From Papio anubis (taxonomy: Eukaryota; Chordata; Mammalia; Primates; Cercopithecidae): a DNA stretch of 64,000 nucleotides. The stretch's first letter is position 1. Each line of letters starts with the position of its first letter. The notes under the pieces were generated by a model. It worked only from the letters and a program-made list of their open reading frames with translations, searched no databases and was not told the origin of the DNA. Positions 21,957 through 33,190 of the stretch are shown here, one piece after another. A program made the position numbers and the translations under genes. The stretch lies in the NCBI RefSeq assembly GCF_008728515.1, contig NC_044980.1:33496290-33560289 (forward strand), read 5' to 3'.

Positions 21957-22291
21957 TAGCTGGGTGTGGTGGCTCACGCCTGTAATCCAGTGAGCCCAGA
22001 AGGCGGAGGCTGTAGTGAGCCAAAACTGCGCCCAGCACTTTGGGAGGCTGAGGCAGGAGGATCACTTGAATCTGGGAGTTTGAAACCAGCCTGGGCAACA
22101 TGACAAAACCCTGTCTTTACAAAAAAAAATATATATATATAAATTAGCTGGGCATAATGGCATATTCCAGCTACTTAGGAGGCTGAGGTAGGAGGATCAC
22201 TTGAGCCCAGGAGGCAGAGGTTGCAGTAAGCTGAAATGCCACCACTGCACTCCAGCCGGGTCAACAGAACAAAGCCCCATCTCAGAAAAAT
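21957..22291 (+). mobile_element. Rearranged Alu with a right-arm segment inside the left arm
   Basis: Sense Alu, but after CTCACGCCTGTAATCC there is a 43-44 bp insert (about 21989-22031) reading GAGCCCAGAAGGCGGAGGC and AGTGAGCCAAAACTGCGCC. Then the normal left arm resumes at CAGCACTTTGGGAGGC. The insert matches the usual right-arm text. The linker holds a (TA)n run at 22130-22140. Confidence 0.9.
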
Positions 22292-22477
22292 AAGAATAAA
22301 AGAGCAGAGTGAGTTCTTCACCATGCACACGATGTCTCACAACCATTCACTGCGGCAGAATTCTTTTTCAATGCCCCTTCACATTCTTCTTATTCCACAA
22401 GCGAGAGAGACATTAGGGGTGACCGTTTGAGGTTAACACCTCCCTTTAAACATCTTCTGGCTTCTGGTTAGCAAATT

Positions 22478-22878
22478 AAATGGTTTGAATCTGTGTCCCA
22501 CCCAAATCTCAGGTCGAATTATATTCCCTAATGTTGGAGGTGGGGCCTGGTGGGAGGTGATTGGATCGTGAGGGCAGATATCTCCCTTTGGTGCTGTTCT
22601 CGTGATGGTGAGTGAGTGCATTATTGTGAGGTCTGGCTGTTTAGAAGTGTGTGACACCTCTCCCTCTCTCCCTCATCCTCTTGCTCCTGCCATGTAAGAC
22701 ACCTGCTCCCGCTGTGCCTTCCACCATGAGTCAAAGCTCCCTGAGGCCTCCGCAGAAGAGACACTGCCATGCTTCCTGTACAGGCTGCAGAGCTACGAGC
22801 CAATTAAACTTCTTTTCCTTATAAATTACCCAGTCTCGGGTGTTTCTTTATAGCAGTGCAAAAAATACAGACTAACAC
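22478..22878 (+). mobile_element. MaLR solo LTR (THE1/MST type)
   Basis: AATGGTTTGAATCTGTGTCCC, GGAGGTGGGGCCTGGTGGGA, GAGCCAATTAAACTTCTTTT, ACCCAGTCTCGGGTGTTTC, ending CAGACTAACACA. LTR length about 400 bp; no internal retroviral region adjoins. Confidence 0.88.
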
Positions 22879-24759
22879 AGTGAGTTTAGGGCTACCAGTT
22901 TCCTTTTTGACAAGCAGGGTGAATGCCAGCTGAAAACATCTGTGAATGGCAGAAGCAGAGAGAGAAAGAGGTGACGCTTGTGATAATAGGCTTCCTAATG
23001 TTCAACAAAGCAACATTGAAAATTCAGAACAACATAGCTTGAACCTACACATCCCTGGTGTGTTCTATAGAGAGCACAAGGCTGTTCTTTGAGCTGGGTT
23101 TTGCAAGAAAGAGCTAGGAATCCTATTCAAGGGAGGCAGTCATTTAGGATAAGCTGAAAATATATTGTGGGCAATTCCCTTTTTAAGCATGAGAAGAAAA
23201 GACTTCCTTCATTTTAATCATGCAGCAAACCTCAGTGAAATGTGACAGGCGTGGAGAGAAATTAGACCATTGAGAGAAAAATGAAAATAAACACGGTTTG
23301 GTTGGGGGGGTGAAAAAAACAAGGGAGAAAAAACTAAGCAAAAAATCACAAACGTAAAAGGAAATGTGTTGGAGTTGTTACAAAGGAAACCAAAAAGAGA
23401 TGTGTGCATAAGCTCTTCAGGCAAAGAAAAGTATGTAAACAAGGGGTTGGAAAAGAAAACAGGGGTGTGTAGACGAGAAAAAGAAAGAAGACACTAGATG
23501 AAAGCAATAAAACAATATGTACTATGGTTAATGGTAAATGGTTCATTTATATTTAATGCATTTTTAAAAGGATAAGCCGTTGTACCATGGGAATTCTAAC
23601 ACTGCCCACTGTAAAGGTTATATAATCCGTTGCATTTTTGTGTAGGAAAATAAACCACAGACCCAAGCCACTAGTCCCTGAAAATGACTGCCGGCATGTC
23701 AGTGGGTAATGGTTCTTCCGGACATTAGAATGTATTCCTGGAGTATCATCTATAACCCACAGGGGAGAGCTGTCTTCAAAGATGTTGTACATCACACATT
23801 CATCTAATAGGGAGCCTCTGTGTGATGGAAAATAATTTCTCAAAATTTTGATTCTACTCTATATGTATAACCTCTATGCTGCATAATAAAATCTTTGCTG
23901 ATTTTTTAAAAAATGTGAAGGCTCCTATGATTGACTGAGCCTCTAAATTCCAGCTGTGCTTCTAGTAGGTTTACTTGTGTTTCCCTCTTCCTGAGTTTTT
24001 CCAGAAGCCCAGGTGCAGGCCTGCTTTTTGGAGGAGGATTATTTATGGATTCCCTAAAGAGAAGTCTGATACACAAATAGATGTGGGGATTATGAGGCTC
24101 AGTGTTTGTAAACATCAAAAAGATTTAAGCCGAAATTTTAATTTACAGAAGAAGCTGGAGTGTGAGGAATTTACTTTTGAAGGAGCAGACATGACATATG
24201 CTTCGCTATGTGACAAAAAAGAAAAATCTTAAGGATAGCTGGAAGAGGAGAGGCATAGGGAACCCAAACAGGTCAATAATTCCTACTGATTGGGTAAGGA
24301 ACAACAACAACAGAAAAAAACCCCACAGTCTTGCTTTTTATTTTCAAATTACAGGACATGGTTTTAGTGCAATTTTTATAAACCCTGATTCAGCACTGTG
24401 CGATCATGCTGTTACATATAACCATAAGGTGCAATTAGAGGCAAATAGAACCTCTGGGCAACCTCTTTCTTGGTGGTAATCCCTTTAGGATAATTTTCGC
24501 CCCACAGCGGTTGCCTAGACTACAAATCATAAAAAACTACCACCATTTGCACCCCATTTTATTGACCACTTGGGGTTCTAGAAACTCCCATGACAGTCAG
24601 GAAATTGCCTCTTCTAGGTTTCAATTGCAACCTCTCATTCACCCACAAAACCAAGTCCCGTAAGATTCTAAGAACGCTGCCCAAACTCATAAGCACTGCT
24701 GACAGGAATGGAGATTGGCTCGAGAGTTCTGTGAGGCCACTGGACAAGTATCTCTCACT
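22879..24759. other. Non-genic sequence
   Basis: About 1.9 kb of A+T-rich DNA. No repeat or gene recognised; the open frames of up to 96 codons are unsupported. Confidence 0.5.
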
Positions 24760-25099
24760 AAATTCCTATCTGTTACTCAGAAAATTCACTTCTAGAAAAT
24801 TATTCTAAAGCAATGGTTAAGGATAATTTTAAAGGTAGCTCCACATCTGTTCATCACAGCACCATTTAAAATAGCAAGAAATGATAATCAGTCTATAACT
24901 TGTATGTTATCAAACCATACAAGTTAGTTCAGTAAGCTATAAACTTTATTAAAATTAGCCGACAGACTGTACATGATGTAATAGAATATGTAATGACATG
25001 GGACCACGTTCTCAAAATCCTAAATGAAAGAAGAAGCAACTTTGTGATACCATATAGAGTGATATAGAGTATAATCTTGTTTTGTTTTTCTCTAAGGTG
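24760..25099 (+). mobile_element. Old L1 (L1M/HAL1-like) 3' part, first piece
   Basis: TCACTTCTAGAAAATTATTC, ATCTGTTCATCACAGCACCA, AATAGCAAGAAATGATAATC, then AATGACATGGGACCACGTTC: the 'first-codon-like' 3' region of old L1 families. Interrupted at 25100 by a Tigger element and resumed at 27136. Confidence 0.6.
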
Positions 25100-25375
25100 T
25101 AGTCATATGCTGCATAATGATGTTTCTGCCAACTATGGCCTCATATATGACGATAGTCCCATAAGATTAAATCCTGTCACCTAGTGGCATTGCAGTCATG
25201 ATAATGTCCTAGCACAAAGCATTACTCATGTGTTTGTGGCAATGCTGGTGCGAACAAACGCACTGTGCTGCCAGTCATATAAAAGTCTAACACATACAAT
25301 TGTGTACAGTACATAATACTTGATGATAAATTACTGTGTTACAGTTTATGTATTTACTATTCTACACTTTTAATC

Positions 25376-25676
25376 TTTATTTATTTATTTATTTTTGAGA
25401 TGGAGTTTCACTCTGTTACCCAGGTTGGAGTGCATTGATGGGATCTCAGCTCATGGCAAACTCAGCCTCCAAGGTTTCAAGCGATTCTTCTGCCTCAGCC
25501 TTCTTAATAGTTCAGATTACAAGCGCCCACCACCATGCCCAGCTAATTTTGTATTTTTAATAGAGACAGGGTTTCACCATGTTGGCCAGGCTGGTCTTGA
25601 ACTCCTGATCTCAAGTGATCCTCCTACCTCGTCCTCCCAAAGTGCTGGGATTACAGGCGTGAGCCACCACACCTGC
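25376..25676 (-). mobile_element. Alu SINE (AluS-like) with (TTTA)n tail
   Basis: Antisense Alu following ATTTATTTATTTATTTTTGAG. GCCAGGCTGGTCTTGAACTCC and AAAGTGCTGGGATTACAGGCG are present. Inserted in the Tigger element. Confidence 0.95.
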
Positions 25677-26040
25677 CCTAATCATTATTTTAGAGGATAC
25701 TGCTTCTATTTTTTTTTATTTAAGCTAACTGTGAAACAGCCTCAAGCAGGTCCTTCAGGAATATTCCAGAAGAAGGCATTGTTATCAGAGGAGATGACAG
25801 TCCATGTGTGTTATTGCCTCTGAAGACCTTCCAGTGGGGCAAGATGTGGAGGTGGAAGACAGTGATATGGATGATGCTGACCCTGTGTAGGTGTAGGCTA
25901 ATGTGTGTGTGTGTGTCTTCATTTTTAATAAAAAAAAAAGTTTGAAAAGTAAAAAATAAAAATAAAATTTTTAAATAGAAGAAAGCTTATAGAATATGGA
26001 TATAACAAAAAAAATTTCTGTACAATTGTGCAATGTGTGT

Positions 26041-26337
26041 TTTGGTTTTGGTTTTGAGACAGAGTCTCACTCTGTCACCCAGGCTGGAGTGCAGTGATGT
26101 GATCTCAGCTCACTGCAACCTCTGCCACCCGGGTTCAAGCAACTCTCCTGCCTCAGTCTCCCAAGTAGCTGGGATTACAGGCGCCCGCCACCACGCCTGG
26201 CTAAATTTTGTATTTTTCGTAGAGATGAGGTTTCACAATGTTAGCCACACTGGTCTCAAACTCCTGACCTCAGGTGATCCACCCGCCTCAGCCTCCCAAA
26301 GTGCTGGGATTACAGGCGTGAGCCACTGTGCCCAGCC
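26041..26337 (-). mobile_element. Alu SINE (AluS-like)
   Basis: Antisense Alu with GGTTTTGAGACAGAGTCTCAC to GAGCCACTGTGCCCAGCC. Second Alu in the Tigger element. Confidence 0.95.
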
Positions 26338-26542
26338 AGGAAAGAAACTATTTTTAATAAACTTTAGTATAGCCTAAGTGTACAGTGTTTATAAAGTCTA
26401 CAGTAGTGTTTAGTAATGTCCTAGGCCTTCCCATTCACTCACTACTCACTCACTCACTCACCTAGAGCAGCTTCCAGTCCTGCAAGCTCCGTTCATGGTA
26501 AGCGTCATATAGAGGTGTACCATTTTTAATCGTTGGATTTTG

Positions 26543-26852
26543 TGTTGTTTGTTTGTTTTTGTTTTGTTTTTGAGACAAGGTCTCTACTCTATCGCCCAGA
26601 ATGGAGTGCAGTGGTATAATCACAGCTCACTGCAGCCTCAACCTCCTGGGCTCAAGAGATCCTCTCACCTCAGCCTCCCAAGTAGGCAGAGACACAGGCA
26701 TGTACCACCATGCCTGGGGAATTTTTTTTTTTTTAGAGAAAATGTCTCCCTGTGTTGCCCAGACTAGTCTCAAACTCCTGGGCTCAAGCAATGCTCCCAC
26801 CTCAGCCTCCAAAAGGGCTGAAATTGCAGGTGTGAAATACTGCACCTGGCTT
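26543..26852 (-). mobile_element. Alu SINE, old (AluJ-like)
   Basis: Antisense Alu with a GTTTGTTTGTTTTTG tail, CTGCAGCCTCAACCTCCTGG, and a T-rich linker. Third Alu in the Tigger element. Confidence 0.93.
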
Positions 26853-27135
26853 CATTTTTTTTTATCTTTTATACTGTATTTTTACTGTACCTTTTCTATG
26901 TTTACATATACAAGTACTTAACCACTGTGTTACCATTGCCTATAGTATTCAGTATAGCAGCAGCTGTACAGGTCTGTAGGCTGCAAGCAATAGGCTGTAC
27001 CATACAGCCTGGGTGTGTAGTCGGCTGTACCATCTAGGCATGGGTAAGTACACTCTGTGATGTTCGCACAAAGATGAAATCACCTAATGGCACGTTTCTC
27101 AGAATGTATCCCCATCATTAGGTGATGCATGGCTG

Positions 27136-27330
27136 TTCATATATGTGTATATAACTATATGTGTGCATTAAAGCGTTAACCGTGATCATCTCTAGGGAGT
27201 AGGAGTATGAGTGATTTCTAAAGTTTTTTCTGCTTATCAGTAATGAAATGTGTTTCTCGATGAATGTTAATTTATAATGAGTAAGAAGGTTAAAATTTTT
27301 TAAATGAAAATGCTTTCTAAAATAAAAGGG
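27136..27330 (+). mobile_element. Old L1 (L1M/HAL1-like) 3' end, second piece
   Basis: AAAGCGTTAACCGTGATCATC, CTAGGGAGTAGGAGTATGAG and the A/T-rich end TAATTTATAATGAGTAAGAAG match the last part of old L1 3' UTRs and continue 24760-25099 across the Tigger insertion. Confidence 0.6.
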
Positions 27331-28349
27331 CAAAAAAAAAATCCCAAAGTTTGGATACCGATTGTTGGATATTGACCGTTTCCTGTCTGCCTGTGCAGCA
27401 CTCTCAATCAAGAAACTACAGTTTGCATTCCTGAGGGCGTACCTTCCTGGCATTTAGAGTGGGGCATCAGGCTTCGCTGCCTCCAACTAAGAGAGAACCC
27501 CTCTGCCAGGTGGTGGACAGCATCCTCTGTTGCTCACACACAGTGAGGCTTCAAGTCCACTAGGCCCTGCCCCCATGCTTTTTTGGATCTGTTAGCCTCG
27601 TGTTCACCTATCCCCAGGCTTTTTGGGGAAACCTAGAATCTGGTAGCACTCTGACTTGGCTGGATCACCATCTCTGAAGCTAATACTTTAAGCCACCACA
27701 TGGGACCAGCCACATAATTTTCAGGGATCAGGTGTCAAATGGAAACATGGGCCCCTTTTTCAAAACTTCCTGAGAATTTCAAGATGATGAGAGCAGAGCA
27801 TTAATCAGGTGCAGGCCTTTCTGAGCATGGGGGTCTTTTCTGCTACGCAGGTAGCACGCCCATGCAGCCACCCTGGCACCAGCCTCCTTCTTATTTCCTA
27901 TCAAGTATGTTCAACTGTAAAATGCAAGCAAGTTAGTTTATTCATGACCCTGAACAAGAGAGGCAGTTTAAATGGGGCCAAGACAAATGTCAGGTGGACA
28001 GGACTTATCTTCTACCATCCCAGGATAATGATGCCATTATGACCACATTGTTCCAGAGTGTGTCCGTGTCCATTTATCCTCCTGGCACCCAGAGGGAGGA
28101 GAGGAGAAAGGGAGGAAGGGAGAGAGGGAGGGAGACTGCTGGGTGACCAGGAGAGGGGAAAGGACAACTTTGCAACTATCAAATCATGCTCTTTTCTGCC
28201 CTCTACCCAACTAGCATGGCCAACTGTGGGTCTCACACATCTTCGAAATAAAAGAAATAAACTTCCCATTATTTAGTAACCTGCTATCCAATGGGAGTAT
28301 TATCTTGGCCAATTTGTTAACGAGTCAAATGAGAAATTTGTTACTAAGA
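27331..28349. other. Non-genic sequence, perhaps an old unnamed repeat
   Basis: About 1 kb. The text around 27720-27880 feels repeat-like but I cannot name it. A purine-rich patch (GGGAGGAGAGGAGAAAGG) lies at 28095-28135. No gene. Confidence 0.45.
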
Positions 28350-28597
28350 TGTTTTATTTTATTTTTTGAGGGTCTTGCTTTGTCACCCAGACTGGAGTGC
28401 AGTGGCACGATTTAAGCTCACAGCAAGCTCTACCTCCTGGGCTCAGGTGATTCAAGTCTGGCTCATTTTTGTATTTTTTGTAGAGACAGGGTTTCATCAT
28501 GTCACCCGGGCTAGTCTCGAACTCCTGAGCTCAAGTGATCCACCCACCTTGGCCTCCCAAAGTGCTGGGATTACAGGCATGAGCCACTGAGCCTGGT
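28350..28597 (-). mobile_element. Alu SINE with internal deletion
   Basis: Antisense Alu about 50 bp short: text jumps from CTCAGGTGATTCAAGTCTGG straight to the linker, losing the usual 'cctcccaagtagctggga' part of the right arm. Confidence 0.92.
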
Positions 28598-29668
28598 GGT
28601 TACCAAGACTTTAGTGGCAATTAAAGCTCAAACATTTATTATGCATCTTATGCAGCTAACAAAATATCACATGTACTGCATAAATATGTACAAATATTAT
28701 GTATCAACAAAAATAAAATGAAAATGAAAAAAGCAGTATGTAATTAGCACTTTCTCTTGTTCCAATTTAAATGTTTCAGAAAATTCTACCAAAAAGATCA
28801 CACAGTGAGTGGCAGAGCTTGTGCTGCCGGCCCTGTGGAGCCTGAAAGTGTAATTGCAGGTCTTTGTTTCTGATGTGCCGGTGGTCTGGGACATGCCACT
28901 TACTTGATTTGTGTCTCAGTCTCCTCGGTTGTAAGCAAAGATTTATTCACAGCATTGTTAGGAGAACAAAATCAAATAATATGAATAAAGAACTTTGTGA
29001 ATGGTCTCTTTTTAAAGCCTATACATAGAAGTATTAATGAGCTATTACCTTAAATAATAGCCGCTGGGACATGCTGGGAAATGAGCAGGTGCTAAATATG
29101 TAGCCAGGTTTTTTTTTTTAAGAAGAAAATAGTTTGCTTTCCTGTATCTAGATTCGCATTGTACACCGCACAAAATGTTTCTTTAAAAAAGAAAATAACG
29201 TCCCTTATCCTTCAGCCAAAGGTATGTGATCATCTTTTGTTCTGCAAATTTAACAAGCCTAAAAATACCTCCCTCTTAAGTATCATTGTAAGAAACCATA
29301 GACTAGGGAAGAGATTGTTGCTTATAGTTGTAGCTCATTTATTTCAAGTGCTGTTTTATGTTTCAAACTACATTACACCAGAAGGCTTTGGACATAACCT
29401 TGGAATATGACTTAACTCATACTTAATCTGATTCTCACAGATACTTTTCCTGAGTACACACCTAGATAACATACACTCAGCCTCTGTGCACAAATAATTC
29501 CTGGATCATTTAGGGGCATCCAAGGTAGTATTAAAAGAGAAAGGTTGTGATACCATCAACATTTTGAAACCTGGGAAGGAAACAACTAAATCTGCCCATG
29601 ATGAGCCTTCACAGGTAAACTGAAACATGGAGATCCATGCATGAGTGGTGCATAAAAATGCTAGTTAT
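28598..29668. other. Non-genic sequence with a possible L1 tail and MIR
   Basis: 28640-28730 (ACATGTACTGCATAAATATG, TATTATGTATCAACAAAAAT) resembles an old L1 3' end. 28885-29010 resembles a sense MIR 3' half. Both are tentative. No gene. Confidence 0.4.
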
Positions 29669-29966
29669 AGGCCAGGCGCAGTAGCTCATGCCTGTAATCC
29701 TAGCACTCAGGGAGACTGAGACAGGAGGATCACTTGAGGTCAGGAATTCGAGACCAGTCTGGCCGACATGGTGAAACCCTGTCTCTACTAAAAATGCAAA
29801 ATTGGTGGGCATGATGGCAGGCACCTGTAATCCTAGCTACTTGGGAGGCTGAGGCATGAGAATCATTTGAACCTGGGAGGCAGAGATTGCAGTGAGCCAA
29901 GATCACACCACTGCACTCCAACCTGGGTGACAGAGTGAAACTCCAACTCAAAAAAAAAAAAAAAAA
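29669..29966 (+). mobile_element. Alu SINE (AluS-like)
   Basis: Sense Alu from AGGCCAGGCGCAGTAGCTCATG to a poly-A of about 17; small deletion in the linker (GCAAAATTGGTGGGCATG). Confidence 0.95.
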
Positions 29967-29975
29967 TGGGTTGGG

Positions 29976-30239
29976 GGCCAGGTGTGGTGGCTCACACCTG
30001 TAATCCCAGCACTTTGGGAGGTTGAGGCAGGCAGATCACAAGGTCAGGAGTTTGAGACCTGACCAACATGTTGAAACCCTGTCTCTACTAAGGATACAAA
30101 ACATTAGCCAGGCGTGGTGGTGCACGCCTGTAGTCCCAGCTATTCGGGAGGCTGAGGCAGGAGAATCACTTGAACCCAGGAAGTGGAGGTTGCAGTGAGC
30201 CAAGACACACAGAATTCATCTCAAGTGAAGGAGACCGTG
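29976..30239 (+). mobile_element. Alu SINE running into a purine tract
   Basis: Sense Alu from GGGCCAGGTGTGGTGGCTCAC. Near the end the usual 'cactgcactccagcctgg' is missing, and GAGCCAAGACACACAGAATTC leads into the GAAA tract. The tract probably grew from this Alu's A-tail. Confidence 0.92.
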
Positions 30240-30271
30240 AAAGAAAGAAAGAATGAAAGAAAGAAAGAAAG

Positions 30272-30310
<39 letters not shown>

Positions 30311-30527
30311 AGAAAGAAAAGAAAGAAAGAAGAAAAGGAAGGAAGGAAGGGGGAGAGAGAGAGAAAGAAAGAAAGAAGGAAAGAAGGAAGGAAGGAAAGA
30401 AAGAGAGAGAGAAAGAAGGAAAGAAAGAAAGAAAGAAAGAAAGAAAAGAAAGAAAGAAAGAAAGAAAGAAGAAAGGGGCTGGGAGAGAGAAAGAAAGAAA
30501 GAAAGAAGGAAGGAAGGAAAGAAAGAG

Positions 30528-30589
<62 letters not shown>

Positions 30590-30671
30590 GAAGGAAGGAA
30601 GGAAGGAAGGAAGGAAGGAAGGAAGGAAGGAAGGAAGGAAGGAGGGAAGGAAGAAAAGAAAAGAAAAGAAA
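30240..30671. repeat. (GAAA)n/(GGAA)n purine tract, about 430 bp
   Basis: Pure purine on the + strand except a GAATG at about 30251 and GGGGCTGGGAG at 30476-30486. GAAA blocks alternate with a 60-bp GGAA block at 30590-30650. The long frames over it (charged on +, Phe/Ser/Leu on -) are translations of the repeat. Confidence 0.98.
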
Positions 30672-30857
30672 GCAGGCTAGTAATCTTACGAGAATCAAAA
30701 ATTCTGGGGGATCCACACTGGAAGAAAATAAGAGGGATTTTTATAAGGCAAACCTCAGAAATCACTGTTTTAGATGAAAAGAACTCTACTTTTGATTGGA
30801 CAGCTTGTTAATTGTACTCATATATACATAACTCGATTTAACCAGCCCTCATTTAAA

Positions 30858-31137
30858 AATTTTTTTTACAGACAGAATCCTGCTCTGTTGCCCAGGCTGG
30901 AGTGCAGTGGTATGATCATAGCTCACTGCAGCCTCAACTCCTGGGCTCAAACAATCTTCCTGCCTCAGCCTCCAGAGTGGCCAGGACTACAGGCTCATGC
31001 CACCATGTCTGGAAAATTGTAGAGACAGGGTCTCACTATGTTGCTCCAGCTGGTGTTGAACTCCTGGCCTCAAGCACTCCACCCACCTCGGCCTCTCAAA
31101 GCGCTGGGATTACAGGCATGAGCCCCAGCACCTGGGC
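30858..31137 (-). mobile_element. Alu SINE, old (AluJ-like)
   Basis: Antisense Alu with CTCACTGCAGCCTCAACTCC, a shortened linker (GGAAAATTGTAGAGACAGGG) and CAGGCATGAGCCCCAGCACC. Confidence 0.93.
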
Positions 31138-31244
31138 TAATGATCATGTTGTAAAGTCCTATTCAGTTTCATTAGAAAAACACATTGTGACAGTGACAAG
31201 GTAAGGGCTTCATCCCCAATACCTGAGGGCGGTCAAGTGGGACA

Positions 31245-31365
31245 CAGTTTAGATACTCAACCACTCTGAACTGGTTTTCTCCTCTGCAAAATGAGAGTCA
31301 TTTATCTAAGAGCTCCACAGGTGTAAAAATTAAATGAGATCAGGAATTCACACTTCATAAATCTA
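31245..31365 (+). mobile_element. MIR fragment
   Basis: GAACTGGTTTTCTCCTCTGC, AAAATGAGAGTCATTTATC, AAATTAAATGAGATCAGGA: the sense MIR 3' half, diverged. Confidence 0.55.
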
Positions 31366-32164
31366 TAAACTGTAAATATAAGGTATTGAGTGTATGAGGA
31401 AGGAAAAGAGTCTCATATTGGAAGGCTGAAATAGCATGAGATGAAGAAACTTTGAGCCAGTGTGGATAATCCGAAGGGGTGTGTGTGTGTGTGTGTGCGC
31501 GTGTGTATATGTTTACCTGTGAAAATTTCACAAGACATTTACAGAAGTTAACTGGCCCATTCAAACCTCCATTAACAAACATACTTCTTCCTGAAGAAAA
31601 AAAAGAAAAAGAAAAAAGCAATTGCATCATGTGAATAAAAGCATTTAAATTCCTTTTAAAGTGAACTATGTTTCTAGAATTTAGTGTTTCTAGTAACAAA
31701 TATTAGAGGGACATATTTTGGAATTCTAGGTTGATGTAATATCCTGCCTTACGAACTAAAAGAGAACTCAAAGAAAGGCTAGTAAATTGAACCACACTTG
31801 GAGTCAGTTATTTAAAAAAACAAAATCAGAAAATTTGTGAACAGAGATTCAAAATATGAGTTGCTGTGACTTAGCTGAATAGTAAGGTATAGATGCTACA
31901 ACCAGACTTTCAAAAAGGCAACTATTCGTGTTTAATTTCCTTGGTTTCATGTTGATCACTTGACGCTGGGAAATTCTCGTGGTATGTTAGATCCTGTTTA
32001 GAACACATTCCTCTTATGAAAGCTGGTACAAATTTACAGAGGGGATTTTCAAATAACAGGACTGGAAATGAGGGGACTTCCCAAAAGGCATGGATTTAGA
32101 GTCAGGCCCTTTGGAAAAAGGAGCAAGCTTTTGTTAAGTCCTGAAAGATGACAAAGGGCCAAAT
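31366..32164. other. Non-genic sequence with a (TG)n run
   Basis: About 800 bp; 31479-31508 is a (TG)n microsatellite with GC interruptions. No gene. Confidence 0.55.
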
Positions 32165-32263
32165 AATTTTAGGATTTCAGTTGTTCAATGAATATGTGTT
32201 AACTACCTACTGCATGCTGGCACTGGGCTGAGGGCACAGGGCTGACCGAAACAAAGTCCCTCG

Positions 32264-32571
32264 CTGGGCTCAGTGGCTCACGTCTATAGTCCCAGCATTT
32301 GGTTGGCTGAGGCAGCCAGATCACTTGAAGTCAGGAGTTCAAGACCAGCTGGCCAACACAGTGAAACCCCATCTCTACTAAAAATACAAAAATTAACTGG
32401 GCATGGCGGCGGGCACCTGAAATCCCAGCTATTCAGGAGGCTGAGGCGGGAGAATTGCTTGAACCCAGGAGGCGGAGGTTGCAGGGAGCCAAGATTGTGC
32501 CACTGCACTCCAGCCTGGGTAACAGAGCTAGACTCTATCAAAAAAAAAGAAAAAGAAAAAAAAAAGAAAAA
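32264..32571 (+). mobile_element. Alu SINE (AluS-like) inside L2
   Basis: Sense Alu from CTGGGCTCAGTGGCTCACGT to an A tail punctuated by G. AAAGTCC flanks both sides (32255 region and 32568 region), fitting a short TSD within L2. Confidence 0.94.
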
Positions 32572-32630
32572 AGTCCTTGTCCTCATGGCATTCCAACTGT
32601 TACAGGAGAGAGAACAGTAAGCCAAACAAT

Positions 32631-32632
32631 AA

Positions 32633-32671
<39 letters not shown>
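32631..32671. repeat. (AATA)n microsatellite
   Basis: About ten AATA units inside the L2 fragment, not attached to an Alu tail. Confidence 0.96.
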
Positions 32672-33190
32672 GAGAATTGCAATTATTAAAAAGTGCTGAG
32701 AAGAAATGTTCGGGGAATGTGGTGGAGGGTGATGGGAGAGGAATTTGCCACACTGGATGAGAAGGATTTTCAGAAGAGGTAACACAGGAGCTGGAACCTG
32801 AGGGTGAAAATGGTGAAAATCCAGGGAATTCTATTGGGCAGAGGGAACAGCCAGTGGCAAGTTTCTAAGGAGGGAAGGAGAGAAGGTGTGTTCCGGGAAG
32901 AGAGAGGAGAGAACTCTGTCTGGAGCCCAGAGGCAGGGAGGAGGCTGCTGGGAGATGAGATTGGAGGGACAGTCACATCCAGCACTCACAGGGCCTTGAA
33001 GGCTGAGATGAAGAGTTTGGGTTTGATTTCCGAGCATGATTGCCAGCCACTGAAGAGCCTAAGACAGGACATTGATTTCTGGTGTTCAAAGATGACTTTG
33101 GCTTTGGGTGGTTGGGCAGGGAAGGTGAGCCAGAGAAGAGGGGAAGGAAAGAGTCAGGTTGAGGGTTACAGCAGTAGCCCAAGTGAAAAT

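Larger units (their letters stand above)
25100..27135. mobile_element. Tigger-family DNA transposon, copy 1, with three Alus inside
   Basis: Terminal inverted repeats are visible: GTCATATGCTGCATAATGATG at the left and, reversed, CAGCCATGCATCACCTAATG at the right. Unique parts are 25100-25375, 25677-26040, 26338-26542 and 26853-27135. A decayed transposase C-terminal tail lies near 25760-25890 (an 'acidic' GATGATGCTGACCCTGTGTAG end) with a frameshift. An (ACTC)n run is at about 26437-26462. Without the Alus it is about 1.13 kb. Confidence 0.85.
32165..33190 (-). mobile_element. L2 LINE 3' region, split by an Alu
   Basis: Antisense L2 of at least 700 bp. It starts TATGTGTTAACTACCTACTG, and TTGTCCTCATGGCATTCC lies beyond the Alu. 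Then come AACCTGAGGGTGAAAATGG, TATTGGGCAGAGGGAACAGC, GGGCCTTGAAGGCTGAGATG, GAAGAGTTTGGGTTTGATTT, CCAGCCACTGAAGAGCC and TTACAGCAGTAGCCCAAGTG, all in L2 order. The longest L2 stretch here. Confidence 0.8.

Noticed and set aside
25395..25823. 142-codon plus-strand frame with a protein-like translation.
   Set aside because: It reads antisense Alu (the RLEC, SAHGKL, GITGVSHH pattern) running into Tigger DNA. Antisense Alus routinely give such frames; the same holds for 13633-14052, 15486-15893, 26033-26377, 45013-45420, 47700-48047, 60396-60884 and 42833-43318.
28095..28135. Purine-rich GGGAGGAGAGG patch as a G-quadruplex or promoter element.
   Set aside because: G runs are mostly two or three long and irregular, with no CpG enrichment or other promoter signs.
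30166..30777. Four long overlapping frames (165-199 codons) on both strands, rich in Lys/Arg/Glu or Phe/Ser/Leu.
   Set aside because: They are translations of the GAAA/GGAA simple repeat; open on both strands only because the repeat contains no stop codons.
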